Below are positions 1-8,734 of a stretch of DNA of 64,000 bases, piece by piece (positions within the stretch are counted from its first letter, which is position 1; each line of letters opens with the position of its first letter). Below the pieces are notes generated by a model. It searched no databases and was not told the DNA's origin. It saw only the letters and a list, made by a program, of their open reading frames with translations. A program made the translations under genes and the position numbers. Source of the DNA: a virus; the IMG/VR virus record IMGVR_UViG_3300009129_000005, positions 59,389 to 123,388 of that record; one strand, written 5' to 3'.

Positions 1-595
1 TTGCTTCTGCCGCCGCTTGTGCCGCATTTGCTTTAGAAGTTGCATCTGCCGCCGCTGTAGCAATTGCGTCTGCTTCTGCAGTATCTGCATAAGACTGTAA
101 CGAAGTTGTTTGAGCTGTATCAGCCGCTAACCACGCCGCATTAACTGCTAGGTCTGCGTTTGTTGCGAATGCCTGAGCATTTGCTTGAGCTGTATCTGCT
201 TTGGTAGTTGCATCTGCCGCTGCTGTTGTAACAGTTGCCGCATCTCCCGACGTAATAGCTGCCGCATTAACAGCATCCGCCGCATCTACGTATGTAGTTG
301 CCGCTTTTGTGCCAATACTTGCAGTGATTGTTGCCGAAAAGTTTGCATCATCGCCTAGTGCTGCCGCAAGTTCGTTGAGTGTATCTAACGTACCTGGAGC
401 TGAATCTACTAAACTTGCAATCTCAGCATCGACATAACCTTTACTTGCACCATCGCTACTTGCTGTTGCCGCTGCAACATTTAGGATTTTATTACCATCC
501 ATATCAATTGTGCCGCCCATTGTCAAGTTAGCTAATAGCTCAGAAGCATCGTCAGTTTTAAAACCACCGTCAATTATAAATTTTCTTTGTGCCAT
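1..595 (-). CDS. Tail fibre-like protein, C-terminus beyond window
   Basis: The start codon at 593-595 has a good ribosome site (GAAGGAGTC, minus strand), and the frame stays open to the window edge, so the C-terminal part is missing. The N-terminus (MAQRKFIIDGGFKTDD) is followed by a segment built on DTLNELAAALGDDANF and a TYVDA motif, then a long Ala/Thr/Asp-rich stretch of heptad-like repeats (ADATTKADTAQANAQ) expected to form an extended helical coiled coil. The same DTLNELAA segment occurs in the next gene upstream (621-3242), which suggests shared modules. Role inferred: distal or whisker-like virion fibre. No receptor-binding domain is visible in the part seen. Confidence 0.7.
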   Translation of the reverse strand, partial: MAQRKFIIDGGFKTDDASELLANLTMGGTIDMDGNKILNVAAATASSDGASKGYVDAEIASLVDSAPGTLDTLNELAAALGDDANFSATITASIGTKAATTYVDAADAVNAAAITSGDAATVTTAAADATTKADTAQANAQAFATNADLAVNAAWLAADTAQTTSLQSYADTAEADAIATAAADATSKANAAQAAAEA

Positions 596-620
596 TTTAT
601 TGACTCCTTCTTAATTTAGA

Positions 621-3242
621 TTACACATCAATGTAAGTTGCGATAACTTTCACTGTTGCTGATCCTGTTGTTGGTGTATACTGTAGTAGAACATCACTGC
701 CCGACATAGTAACACTTGCATCACCAATTAAGTCTGCTCCGGTATAAACCATTGCGTACTCAGTGATGTATGCAGTCGTACCATCGTGTACAACTAATGC
801 TTCTCTTGATTCGTAGTTACCTGCACCGTCGTCAACTTGCATGATATATTTTGCTGAACGGTATGTACCGCCTGCAAAAGTATCAATTGTAGTTGCACCT
901 GTTACTGCAACGTCAGATCCTTGTACATACGCCTTAACGTCTGTGCCCGCGATTTGAGTTGATGTTACAGAACCTGCCTGTAATACTGGTACTGAAGCTA
1001 CTGCTGGGTTAATTACAACCGCCTGCGTTCCTGTTGGAATGTTTGACGTAAATGTAATTGATGAACCAGTAATAGTATAGTGAGTTGTTGGATCTTGAAT
1101 AACACCACCTACAAACACATAAGCATGGCTTTGTGAGCCTGTGAAGCCTAGTGCGTAAGTTGCTACTCCTGAACCGTTTATTACTACACGATTCTGACTG
1201 CCCCAAACAACTACTGCTGGATCTACAAGTTCCATCGCTGTTGCGCCGGAATTAACTTGTAAAACGTAATCAGCTTTTGCTGTAAATGTATTATCAGTTA
1301 CGTCAGTTAGCTCTAATAGAGCTGCCGCCGCATCACCAACTATCCATTCGCTGCCATCATGCTTTAAGAACTTACCTGAAGCTGCACCTGTTGTGTCAAC
1401 ATCTGCAAGATCTCCAACGCCTGCTAAAGCAATACGTGCATCTGCTACTGTGATTCCACGTGCAGTTGTCCAATATAAATTTGAAGCTTCTGCAACGTCG
1501 TCAGTATCTAATGCTGAGATTGTGTTGTTAATTGTTGTAACTTGACCATCTACGTATGTTTTGTTAGCCGCATCACCGCCTGCTGCCGGAGCTGCAAGAC
1601 CTGTAATTGAGTTTGAACCCATTGCAATGTTGCCAGTCATTGTACCACCAGCTAAAGCTAGTTTCGTTGCTAGATTTGTTGTCATTGTACCTGCGAAGTT
1701 AGCGTCATCATTTAATGATGCGGCTAGTTCGTTCAATGTATCTAGAGCCGCTGGTGCCGCGTCAATAACCGCTGCAACTTGAGCATCTACATATGTTTCT
1801 GTAGCATATGAGTTTGTACCTAAGTACGATGCAACACGTGCATCTGTGTAGTATAAGTTACCTGAACCTTCTGTTAGGTCATCAGTATCTTTTGTAGCAA
1901 GACGTGCATCAAAGTTAGCGTCTTTGTATGTTACTACACCGAACGCACCAGTAGTTGAGTTATAAGTTAAATCACCTGTTGCCGAAAGGGCACCACGTGC
2001 TAACGCCTCAATTGCTGAGTTTGTACGCTCTGTATAAGACATAACACCAGTTGTTGCATTATATGCCAACGAACCGGATGCACTTATTGAGCTACGTGCT
2101 CTTGCTGTTGTAAAGTACAAGTTTGTACCTTCACTTAAATCATCAGTATCTAATGCCGCAATACCCGCATTAAAGTCTGCTGTATCAAAGTGATCAGCTG
2201 TTGTAAATGATGAGCTTCCACCATCCCAAACGATTGTGTTACCGCCTGCGATTCCTGAAATATCAACATCTGAAAGATCACCAACCGATGCTCCAGCAAT
2301 AACTGCGTTTGCACGAGCATTTGTAAAGTATAAGTTGCTTGAACCTTCTGATAAATCGTCTGAATCAGCTGCTGCTAACTTTGTATCAAACGCCGCATTT
2401 GCACGAGCGTCTGTGTAGTATAGGTTTGTTGAACCTTCTGATAAATCATCAGTGTCAGCCGCTGCAATTGCTGTATTGAAACGTGCTTGTGTCCAATATA
2501 GGTTGCTTGAACCTTCTGATAAATCGTCAGTGTCGTGGTTAGCAATTGATGAAACTGTACCAGTTACTGTACCAGTTATGCTACCAAGAAATGAACCTGA
2601 TGTGTATAGGTTTTCTGCACCTATTGACCATCTGTCATTTGTTTCGTCCCAGATAAACGACTTGTCGCCATCTGATCCACGCTCAACTGTAATACCTGCG
2701 TCTATTGTACCCGTTGTTGCGTCTTTGTTTAATACAAGGATGTTATCAGAAATTTCAACTGTAGTTGAGTTAACTGATGTAGTTGTACCTTGAACTGTTA
2801 AGTCACCACCAACAATCATGTTACCAGAAGTTGTCACGGTAGCTGATGTGATGTCATCTGTTGTTAATGTACCGTCAACTGCTACGTTGTTAAACGTAAC
2901 GTTGTCTGTAGTAGCAACAGCCTGACCAATTGAGATAGCTCCACCTGCAACAGCAACACCTGTGCCGCCTGTTACATAGCCGTCTACTGAAGTACGCACA
3001 CGTGCGTCTGTAAAGTAAACATTGGTAGAACCTTCACTTAAATTATCAGTATCATAAGAACCAATTAGATTAGCTGAGGTGATTTTTTTCAAAGCACCGT
3101 TTGCTGAATCATGAACCATTAATTCGTCTGCTCCAATAAGTGATGTAACAGCTGAGTGGCCTGAAACTGCTGTAACGTCTAGCTTGGCTGTGATAACTGC
3201 CTGATCCGCAAGAGCAGGAGTTTTAATTTGTCTAAAAGCCAT
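621..3242 (-). CDS. Tail fibre protein with seven DDLSEG repeats
   Basis: About 873 residues. I choose the internal start MAFRQIKTPAL at 3240-3242 over the upstream ATG at 3260 because GGAG lies about 8 bases before it. Seven copies of a unit resembling DTDDLSEGSTNLYFTDAR are spread over the N-terminal 60%. A DTLNELAASLNDDANF module is shared with the gene at 1-595. Near the C-terminus is a beta module (VFVGGVIQDPTTHY, then ITF) that recurs in three other virion genes here. Such repeats are common in marine T4-like fibre proteins. Role inferred: trimeric adhesion fibre. An 18-base palindrome abuts the ribosome site and may affect its expression. Confidence 0.8.
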   Translation of the reverse strand: MAFRQIKTPALADQAVITAKLDVTAVSGHSAVTSLIGADELMVHDSANGALKKITSANLIGSYDTDNLSEGSTNVYFTDARVRTSVDGYVTGGTGVAVAGGAISIGQAVATTDNVTFNNVAVDGTLTTDDITSATVTTSGNMIVGGDLTVQGTTTSVNSTTVEISDNILVLNKDATTGTIDAGITVERGSDGDKSFIWDETNDRWSIGAENLYTSGSFLGSITGTVTGTVSSIANHDTDDLSEGSSNLYWTQARFNTAIAAADTDDLSEGSTNLYYTDARANAAFDTKLAAADSDDLSEGSSNLYFTNARANAVIAGASVGDLSDVDISGIAGGNTIVWDGGSSSFTTADHFDTADFNAGIAALDTDDLSEGTNLYFTTARARSSISASGSLAYNATTGVMSYTERTNSAIEALARGALSATGDLTYNSTTGAFGVVTYKDANFDARLATKDTDDLTEGSGNLYYTDARVASYLGTNSYATETYVDAQVAAVIDAAPAALDTLNELAASLNDDANFAGTMTTNLATKLALAGGTMTGNIAMGSNSITGLAAPAAGGDAANKTYVDGQVTTINNTISALDTDDVAEASNLYWTTARGITVADARIALAGVGDLADVDTTGAASGKFLKHDGSEWIVGDAAAALLELTDVTDNTFTAKADYVLQVNSGATAMELVDPAVVVWGSQNRVVINGSGVATYALGFTGSQSHAYVFVGGVIQDPTTHYTITGSSITFTSNIPTGTQAVVINPAVASVPVLQAGSVTSTQIAGTDVKAYVQGSDVAVTGATTIDTFAGGTYRSAKYIMQVDDGAGNYESREALVVHDGTTAYITEYAMVYTGADLIGDASVTMSGSDVLLQYTPTTGSATVKVIATYIDV

Positions 3243-3254
3243 ATAGATTTCTCC

Positions 3255-3272
3255 AATCAAATATATTTGATT
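3255..3272 (-). promoter_or_regulatory. 18-bp palindrome touching the SD of the fibre gene
   Basis: AATCAAATATATTTGATT is a perfect inverted repeat and ends next to the GGAG (3251-3254) that serves the start at 3242. As RNA it could form a 7-bp stem with a TATA loop directly upstream of the Shine-Dalgarno. As DNA it could be a binding site. Function is not known. Confidence 0.4.
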
Positions 3273-3294
3273 TCCCTATAATCTATATAAGGAA

Positions 3295-3400
3295 AAGGTT
3301 AAGTGTGGTATATGAACTCCACATTTAACACTACGCAAGTATGAGTAAAATTCTTTTCTTATAAACATACTTACGTTACACAGGTCGTAAAACCTTGTGC
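3295..3400 (-). other. Hairpin-rich spacer between fibre genes
   Basis: The 226-base gap between the genes at 3242 and 3469 has no ORF. It holds an 11-bp stem (GTTAAGTGTGG pairing with CCACATTTAAC, one G-T), a 7-bp stem (AAGTATG with CATACTT) and a shorter bulged stem (CACAGGT with ACCTTGTG). These lie in the presumed 5' leader of the fibre gene. I see no convincing promoter in it. Confidence 0.4.
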
Positions 3401-3454
3401 AAGTGTATTTACCTATATTTGAGTGGAATTAACTTATTTGAGAACTAGGATTTT

Positions 3455-3484
3455 AAAAAAATATTTCCCTAGATTGGGAAATAT
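3455..3484 (-). terminator. Intrinsic terminator after the 514-residue gene
   Basis: On the minus strand ATATTTCCC, a six-base loop and GGGAAATAT are followed by a run of seven T. The 5' arm overlaps the last codons and stop of the gene ending at 3469, so the terminator is built into its 3' end. Confidence 0.75.
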
Positions 3485-5013
3485 CTAAAGTCAACTGTAG
3501 CACTATTTGCTGGTGCAGTTGACATTGTTAGTGTCGAGCCTAGTATACTATATTCTGATGGTTGCAATATTAATCCATCGACTATAACTAACATACTATG
3601 AACAGTATGTCCTGATTGTATAGTATATTGTGTAGTACTATTGTTTCCGGTATACTGGTCACTAGTATATATCAAATCTAAGTGTTGGTTTTCTACAGAG
3701 TTATTTACTAAACTTACATTTGTTGCATTCGGATATCTATACTTAACATATATGTTATCATCAATAGCAGGAGTTTCATTAAATGTTAATGTAGTTCCGG
3801 CTAATGAATAAATGCTTGGACGTTGCAAAACGTCATTTACATAAACGTCAATTGATTCTTCATCTGCTGGTGAATCTGTTAATGTAAAGTCTACAGTTGA
3901 TCCATCACCTGTAAAGTCTTGAGAAGTAGGAATAGAGTTAGATGTAATACTATTATTTGTAAATGAGAAGTTACCATTACCATCTGTTTGTAATACTTGT
4001 CCAACTGTACCATCAGCTATGCCAAGGTCTAATAAATCACTAATATCACTAGCAATTGTTATACCTTGTGAACCTGGAGTAGTAACCGGAGTAATTGTAA
4101 TGTTATTACCAGCACGTATATCAATTTCATCAACACCTGACGCAACAATATCAGTTGCTGTTGTATCTGTTGCAGTATCATAGACATGCCACGTTTTAAA
4201 TGTTGACTCAAGTTTTACTGTTACTGTACCGTCTGCATTGTCTGTAAGTGCAAACCCACCGTCTACGTCAAATTTTAATCCTGTTACATTTGATACTGAT
4301 ACATTTGATACTGGGTCATTAATTTCACTAACTGTAAGTTGTTGAGCTACTAAGGCCGCGTTTGTTGCTAAGTCTGCCGTCTGGAATGACGAAACAATTT
4401 CTGTTAATGAATCTAATGTTGCTGGATCTGTATTTGATAGTATGTCATCTATTTGCGATTGTAAGTTGCTTATAGCACTACTTGAACTTACTCCAAATAG
4501 TCCAGTATATGTAGCACCTGTAATATAAACACTTTTACCAGTAAAGTTTACACCATTAGGTAAGTTATCACCAATAAAGTTTAATACACCACTTTGATAA
4601 TCAAAGAACCATTCGTCGTTGTTACCACTACCAGTAGTAAATACTTTGTTGCTTAAACTTTCAGCACCTGCTGAATCACCAGCAGTGTGAATATAAACAT
4701 TTACTAAGTAAGTACTACCAAATTCTGTTGGAATCCAATCTGTAAGTCCTGTTTTCCAAGTTCTATTAGTTGATGCTGTAATATCTGCTGTTGCTTCTAC
4801 TGCTGTTTGTAAAGTTACTACACCACTTGTTGTTCCAGGTTTTACTGCTGGAATATTACCTGCTTCAGCCCAAACTTTATCACCACGTAATAAAAGTGGA
4901 CTTGGTATGCTTTCATTAGCCGCTAATTTATTAAAAACTGTATCTGTTTTAGAAGCGCCGAAACCGACCTTCTTAAATAAATAATCTAATTTTTGATTAT
5001 CAGAGATTGCCAT
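3469..5013 (-). CDS. Virion fibre/appendage protein with repeated beta modules
   Basis: 514 residues; ATG at 5011-5013 with GGAG about 9 bases before, overlapping by one base the TAA of the upstream gene (TAATG), so translation is probably coupled. The N-terminus (MAISDNQKLDYLFKKVGFG) is typical of marine phage structural proteins in my recollection. The C-terminal part carries two copies of a module with the pattern GDGST-FTL, then VYVNDVLQRPS-Y and LTF, ending in VKYRYP or VDFRYFP. A middle stretch (DPATLDSLTEIVSSF) resembles the DTLNELAA segment of the fibre genes to its left. Role inferred: baseplate-attached fibre or connector. Confidence 0.65.
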   Translation of the reverse strand: MAISDNQKLDYLFKKVGFGASKTDTVFNKLAANESIPSPLLLRGDKVWAEAGNIPAVKPGTTSGVVTLQTAVEATADITASTNRTWKTGLTDWIPTEFGSTYLVNVYIHTAGDSAGAESLSNKVFTTGSGNNDEWFFDYQSGVLNFIGDNLPNGVNFTGKSVYITGATYTGLFGVSSSSAISNLQSQIDDILSNTDPATLDSLTEIVSSFQTADLATNAALVAQQLTVSEINDPVSNVSVSNVTGLKFDVDGGFALTDNADGTVTVKLESTFKTWHVYDTATDTTATDIVASGVDEIDIRAGNNITITPVTTPGSQGITIASDISDLLDLGIADGTVGQVLQTDGNGNFSFTNNSITSNSIPTSQDFTGDGSTVDFTLTDSPADEESIDVYVNDVLQRPSIYSLAGTTLTFNETPAIDDNIYVKYRYPNATNVSLVNNSVENQHLDLIYTSDQYTGNNSTTQYTIQSGHTVHSMLVIVDGLILQPSEYSILGSTLTMSTAPANSATVDFRYFPI

Positions 5014-7601
5014 TAACTAGCCTCTCCTATTGATAGCCCTGTAATTTCTTTACCGGCTGATAGTGCAATTCTAACTAATACAACATTATCAGTTGCATTA
5101 CTCATATTCTCACTACCTAATGTCATTGTATAACTTGAATTAATACTTGAACCTGTTGGAACAACGTCTGCACCTGTTAATGCACAACCGTTTGATCCAT
5201 TACCACCGTTACCTGTATCACTACCTGGTACGCCAGCACCTGCATATTGAGATGTACATTCAAGCCAACCGTTTAAACCACTAGCACTATCAATAGCAGT
5301 GCCTGGTGCCGCTATCCACATACCTGCTATACCATTTGAATTAATATCTATATCAAAGTTAGCAACAACTTGTCTGCGGAATGCAAATGTAAAATATTGT
5401 GTTCCTGTATCTGCACTTCTATTTGGCCCTACTGGCAAATAGCCAGTTGATAAATCTGTTACAAAATGTTTTATATCTCCCCATCTAGTAGTTGCTTCTT
5501 GTGTTCCTTCAACTGCAACTGCTCCATTAAATAAACTGTTTGTATAAAAATTAGTACTACTAGTATACGAAGGTGTGTCTGTTGTTTCTGAAAGGAAGTC
5601 TGAAATTCTTTTACCGTCATCTGTGTAAGTACCATTTCCTAAACTATTTGCAACTGATATATCTTCTTCATCTATACCACTTGGACTTGCTGTATGTACT
5701 TGAATTAGTGTTGTATTATCTACATCAAATGAACCTGATCCATTTGAGTTTTTTGCTCTCATTTTAATTGACTGAATTGATCTTCTTGAACTTGTTGTAA
5801 TTGGTAGAGTTAATGCTGTTATTGCATATGGTGTTCCTACGCCTGTGTCAGCAATTGGGGTTCCACTACTAAGCATAGTTGACGCACCATCTATATTGCT
5901 GTATGTAAAATCTAAATTATTAATAACATCGCCACTTGTACCTTCTTGGTTTATTGCACCTTCAACTTCAACTGGACTTGATGTGTTTTGATATGTTTGT
6001 CCTACAAAATTTTCTACTGTACTTCCTGTAAGAGTTAAACTAGGTGAACCTGTATTATAATATGGTATACCTGAAATAAATCTAAAAGTTCCTGGAACGT
6101 TTTCTGTAATAGTTCCAATTACACTAGTAGGTGTTGCTGTTAATGTATCTTTAACAAACTCAACAGTATTAGTTGCACCTGTTGTACTATGATTTAACTG
6201 CATACTGTTTACACCATTGCTTATACCTGAAGCTGATGTTGATACTTTTGCTTTAAATCCTTTGTATAATCCTGGGTGGTATATGCTATTTGCAAAACTT
6301 GTACTTGTTCCACCTGCATTTAATAAATTATAATCTTCTTCATCAGTTACTGTTAAACTAGCATTTGATCCAGTTTCATTACCACTAGTAAATGCTATGC
6401 TACCGTCTACTGCATTATTAACTTTTGCTTCTAATGTTCCTGCATCAGCATCATATGCATATGAAGTAATTACATCACTCTCAATATTACCTGCTGTTGC
6501 TGTTACCCTTTTAACACTGCTACCAGCAGTTAAACTAGTACCTGGAGTATTATCTGTGAAACTTGCCGCTAAGTATGGAGATGATCCTGTTGTATCACTA
6601 AATGATAATGTTTTAGCACTTAACCCATTGGGTGCAGTTGGCGAACTAGCATAAACTTTTAACTGTTTTGTAGTTGAATCGGGAATAGAGGAAGGTAATG
6701 CTGTACTATGCGTTAGCAAAGTTAATGTAACTGTATCCCTAGATGTTCCTGATGATGTACTTGGAGCCCATGTATGCAATAATCTTGCACCATTGACTCC
6801 TCCATCTGCAGAATCACTAGCAATGTTATCAACAGATGAGCCATCACCCCAATCCATTGAATATGTTACATCTGCACTACTTGTGTTAGTAGTATCGTTT
6901 TCTAAGTATAAATTATCACCTTCAACAACATACAAATTGTTGCCTGTTAATGCTGATCCGCCTGTTGCATTTCTATACAACTCCATAACTGCGTTTGGAT
7001 CACTTGTAAAAATAGTAATGTAGTCTTGCCTTAATTTACTTGATGTTGAGCCTGTTCCTACACCTGCATTGTTAAATGCAGTAACAGTAACATCAAATGG
7101 GCTACCTGAGTTGGTAGCGTAAGTATGTGAGGGAGTAGAATCGGAAGTAGCTGTAGTTGAATTGCCATCACCCCAATCTACGGTATATCTATTAGGGTTT
7201 CCTGTTGCAGTAATAGTAAGAGTAGTATTAAGTCCTGCACCACCTGTTGTAGGATTAGCGGTAAAATCCACACCTTTAACAAATGTACTATTTTGTACAT
7301 TTAACATTGCTTCATTTAAGTCGTCAATAGCATCACCTACTGTCGTACTTTGAAGCCATCCTTCAATTGCGCCATCTGTCCAACTACTATCTGAACTTAC
7401 GCCCAATGTTAAATCAATGGCACTGCTACCACTGTTTGCTTCGAGGTATGATTTTGTTACAAGGTCTTGTGCATCTACTGGGTCTGATGCGTTTTTAACA
7501 ATCTTTGCCGAAACATCGATGTTACTTGCCGCACCTGCGTCCAGTATTAAGTCAGATTCAGATTTGATCTTATCTGCACTATGATTTATATTAATAGCCA
7601 A
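5013..7601 (-). CDS. Large appendage protein with two PKD-like domains
   Basis: 862 residues. The start codon is TTG (7599-7601, AININ following); GAGG lies about 8 bases upstream and no better ATG is near. Two PKD-like immunoglobulin folds are visible at about residues 110-185 (VDWGDGNST, then HTYA) and 195-300 (MDWGDGSSV, then HTWA). The WGDG motif and terminal H-T-aromatic are typical of PKD domains, which often bind carbohydrate or protein surfaces. The rest is Ser/Thr/Asn/Gly-rich beta sequence without cysteine clusters or membrane segments. It lies in a run of fibre genes, so an adhesin or fibre role is inferred. Confidence 0.65.
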   Translation of the reverse strand: MAININHSADKIKSESDLILDAGAASNIDVSAKIVKNASDPVDAQDLVTKSYLEANSGSSAIDLTLGVSSDSSWTDGAIEGWLQSTTVGDAIDDLNEAMLNVQNSTFVKGVDFTANPTTGGAGLNTTLTITATGNPNRYTVDWGDGNSTTATSDSTPSHTYATNSGSPFDVTVTAFNNAGVGTGSTSSKLRQDYITIFTSDPNAVMELYRNATGGSALTGNNLYVVEGDNLYLENDTTNTSSADVTYSMDWGDGSSVDNIASDSADGGVNGARLLHTWAPSTSSGTSRDTVTLTLLTHSTALPSSIPDSTTKQLKVYASSPTAPNGLSAKTLSFSDTTGSSPYLAASFTDNTPGTSLTAGSSVKRVTATAGNIESDVITSYAYDADAGTLEAKVNNAVDGSIAFTSGNETGSNASLTVTDEEDYNLLNAGGTSTSFANSIYHPGLYKGFKAKVSTSASGISNGVNSMQLNHSTTGATNTVEFVKDTLTATPTSVIGTITENVPGTFRFISGIPYYNTGSPSLTLTGSTVENFVGQTYQNTSSPVEVEGAINQEGTSGDVINNLDFTYSNIDGASTMLSSGTPIADTGVGTPYAITALTLPITTSSRRSIQSIKMRAKNSNGSGSFDVDNTTLIQVHTASPSGIDEEDISVANSLGNGTYTDDGKRISDFLSETTDTPSYTSSTNFYTNSLFNGAVAVEGTQEATTRWGDIKHFVTDLSTGYLPVGPNRSADTGTQYFTFAFRRQVVANFDIDINSNGIAGMWIAAPGTAIDSASGLNGWLECTSQYAGAGVPGSDTGNGGNGSNGCALTGADVVPTGSSINSSYTMTLGSENMSNATDNVVLVRIALSAGKEITGLSIGEAS

Positions 7602-7666
7602 CTTCTATTCCTCACAATTTCGCCGCTCTTGCGTTTTTGTTTCTATTATTCTTTACTAACGTTGCT

Positions 7667-8266
7667 TTATGCTACGCTAGGTCCATAAACAGAAAGAATA
7701 GACCAGCCTGCACTTGTATAAATCATCTCTACACTTTGACCAGCTGTTGTGAACGCTACAGTACTGAAACCGTTCGCTGTACTAGGAGTTACAACAACTG
7801 TACCGGCTGGTGTCGCTGTAGTAACTATAACTTTTCTCTCACCCTCTATACCGTTTGATAGTGATAGTGCTAAATCTGTACTTGCGTCTACGTATACTGT
7901 GCCTCTAGTATCTAGTGAAACAGAATTTGTAGCTGACTTTGTTAATATTACTATTTTTTGTAAATACCCAACATTCCATGGATTAGTGTTACTACCTATA
8001 TTATATTGTATGCCTGAGTCTATATTAGGTATAACATCGCTACTGATATTGGCATTTAATGTTAAGGAACCGCCTCCGTTACCTAGTGATATAACATCTC
8101 CGTTTACAACAAGGGTGCCTCCGATATACATATTACCGGCCGCATACGTTCCACCTTTATTATAAAGAGATGCACCTACTGGATCAACAGGAGATACGCC
8201 AACATCCAATGTGTTGGTGCTTTCTATAACTAATGTTCCAGAATCTGGATTAATGTGTGATGACAT
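7667..8266 (-). CDS. Small fibre-like structural protein
   Basis: 199 residues; ATG at 8264-8266 with AGGA about 10 bases upstream and a perfect late-promoter box TATAAATA at 8290-8297. The protein is Gly/Ser/Thr/Asn-rich, with a GNMYIGGTLVVNGDVISLG stretch resembling the beta-repeat part of phage fibres, and a C-terminal region of alternating Val/Thr strands. No enzyme motif is seen. It is the first gene of the leftward appendage operon (this gene, then 5013-7601, 3469-5013 and on), expected to be expressed late. Precise virion location is unknown. Confidence 0.6.
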   Translation of the reverse strand: MSSHINPDSGTLVIESTNTLDVGVSPVDPVGASLYNKGGTYAAGNMYIGGTLVVNGDVISLGNGGGSLTLNANISSDVIPNIDSGIQYNIGSNTNPWNVGYLQKIVILTKSATNSVSLDTRGTVYVDASTDLALSLSNGIEGERKVIVTTATPAGTVVVTPSTANGFSTVAFTTAGQSVEMIYTSAGWSILSVYGPSVA

Positions 8267-8289
8267 AATACTTTTTTCCTACTACTTCC

Positions 8290-8297
8290 TATTTATA
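8290..8297 (-). promoter_or_regulatory. Late promoter box TATAAATA
   Basis: Exact match to the T4 late-promoter consensus on the minus strand. Transcription would start near 8284, giving a leader of about 18 bases that contains the AGGA ribosome site of the gene at 7667-8266. Confidence 0.75.
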
Positions 8298-8345
8298 TAA
8301 TTATATATGTATTTATCAAAGGTAAGATGTTTTGAACTGTCATAA

Positions 8346-8379
8346 GAAAAGACACATTAAATTAATAATGCGTCTTTTC
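8346..8379 (-). terminator. Strong hairpin terminator ending the small RNA
   Basis: GAAAAGAC and GTCTTTTC form 8 perfect pairs, continued inward by CATTA/TAATG after one mismatch. On the minus strand the stem is followed by a T-rich run (TTTTCTTAT). It ends the structured RNA (8602 to about 8340) just before the late promoter of the fibre operon. Confidence 0.75.
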
Positions 8380-8602
8380 CGTTAATAAGTTAAATAGGTA
8401 GGACTTGGTTACACCTACAAGCCGGAAACACAGATACCATTCTATAATTCCAGCAACCTAACCCCGCCAGTGACTGCGATGTGACTCCCTCTGTTTTCCA
8501 GATAAAGCCTGGGTACCACCCCTGGTTAGTCAAGTTAGAGCCTCTGGTAAGACCCTCTTCCTTGCACTATTAACAAAAAGTAATTAGTTTTTTGTTACTT
8601 AT
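8346..8602 (-). ncRNA. Candidate structured small RNA with own promoter and terminator
   Basis: The gap of almost 470 bases between the capsid gene and the next gene has no ORF of note but is richer in C and G than its surroundings. On the minus strand a sigma70-like promoter (8609-8637) predicts a start near 8602. A 7-bp closing helix joins 8568-8574 (TATTAAC) with 8381-8387 (GTTAATA), enclosing about 194 bases. Inside are a long-range CTAACC/GGTTAG helix (about 8458-8527), hairpins CCAG-GCTTTAT-CTGG and GGGT-GGT-ACCC, and GTAGG/CCTAC. A terminator hairpin follows at once. I do not recognise a known RNA family; it lacks tRNA, tmRNA, RNase P or SRP hallmarks that I could see. Confidence 0.65.
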
Positions 8603-8608
8603 GTGTTT

Positions 8609-8637
8609 AATATATAACAGTTTTGCCTAAAGGTCAA
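8609..8637 (-). promoter_or_regulatory. Sigma70-type promoter of the small RNA
   Basis: Minus strand: TTGACC at 8632-8637, a 17-base spacer, then TATATT at 8609-8614. It is preceded by AAGG, as at the promoter of the second RNA locus (20742-20770). It lies downstream of the capsid terminator, so it would give an independent transcript. Confidence 0.65.
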
Positions 8638-8674
8638 CCTTTTTTTTAATCTTTTTTTAATTTTATCCACAGCC

Positions 8675-8706
8675 AAAAAAATAGGCCCATTTCTGAGCCT
8701 ATTTTT
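8675..8706 (-). terminator. Intrinsic terminator after the capsid gene
   Basis: Minus strand: AAAATAGGC, a loop of about 10 bases, GCCTATTTT and further T residues. It begins 29 bases after the stop of the capsid gene and isolates the head operon from the small RNA. Confidence 0.8.
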
Positions 8707-8734
8707 ATGTAAAAAATTGTATTCTAGTAAAATA

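Noticed and set aside
1009-1206. Minus-strand short ORF inside the fibre gene, and similar plus-strand ORFs at 1561, 2236 and 2452
   Set aside because: Shadows of the fibre gene in other frames; no starts with ribosome sites and compositional bias follows the repeats.
8380-8580. tRNA, tmRNA, RNase P RNA or SRP RNA in the first structured locus
   Set aside because: No cloverleaf with a GTTC-type loop, no CCA-like end, no GAGGAAAGTCC-type RNase P core and no 4.5S tip loop were found on either strand.
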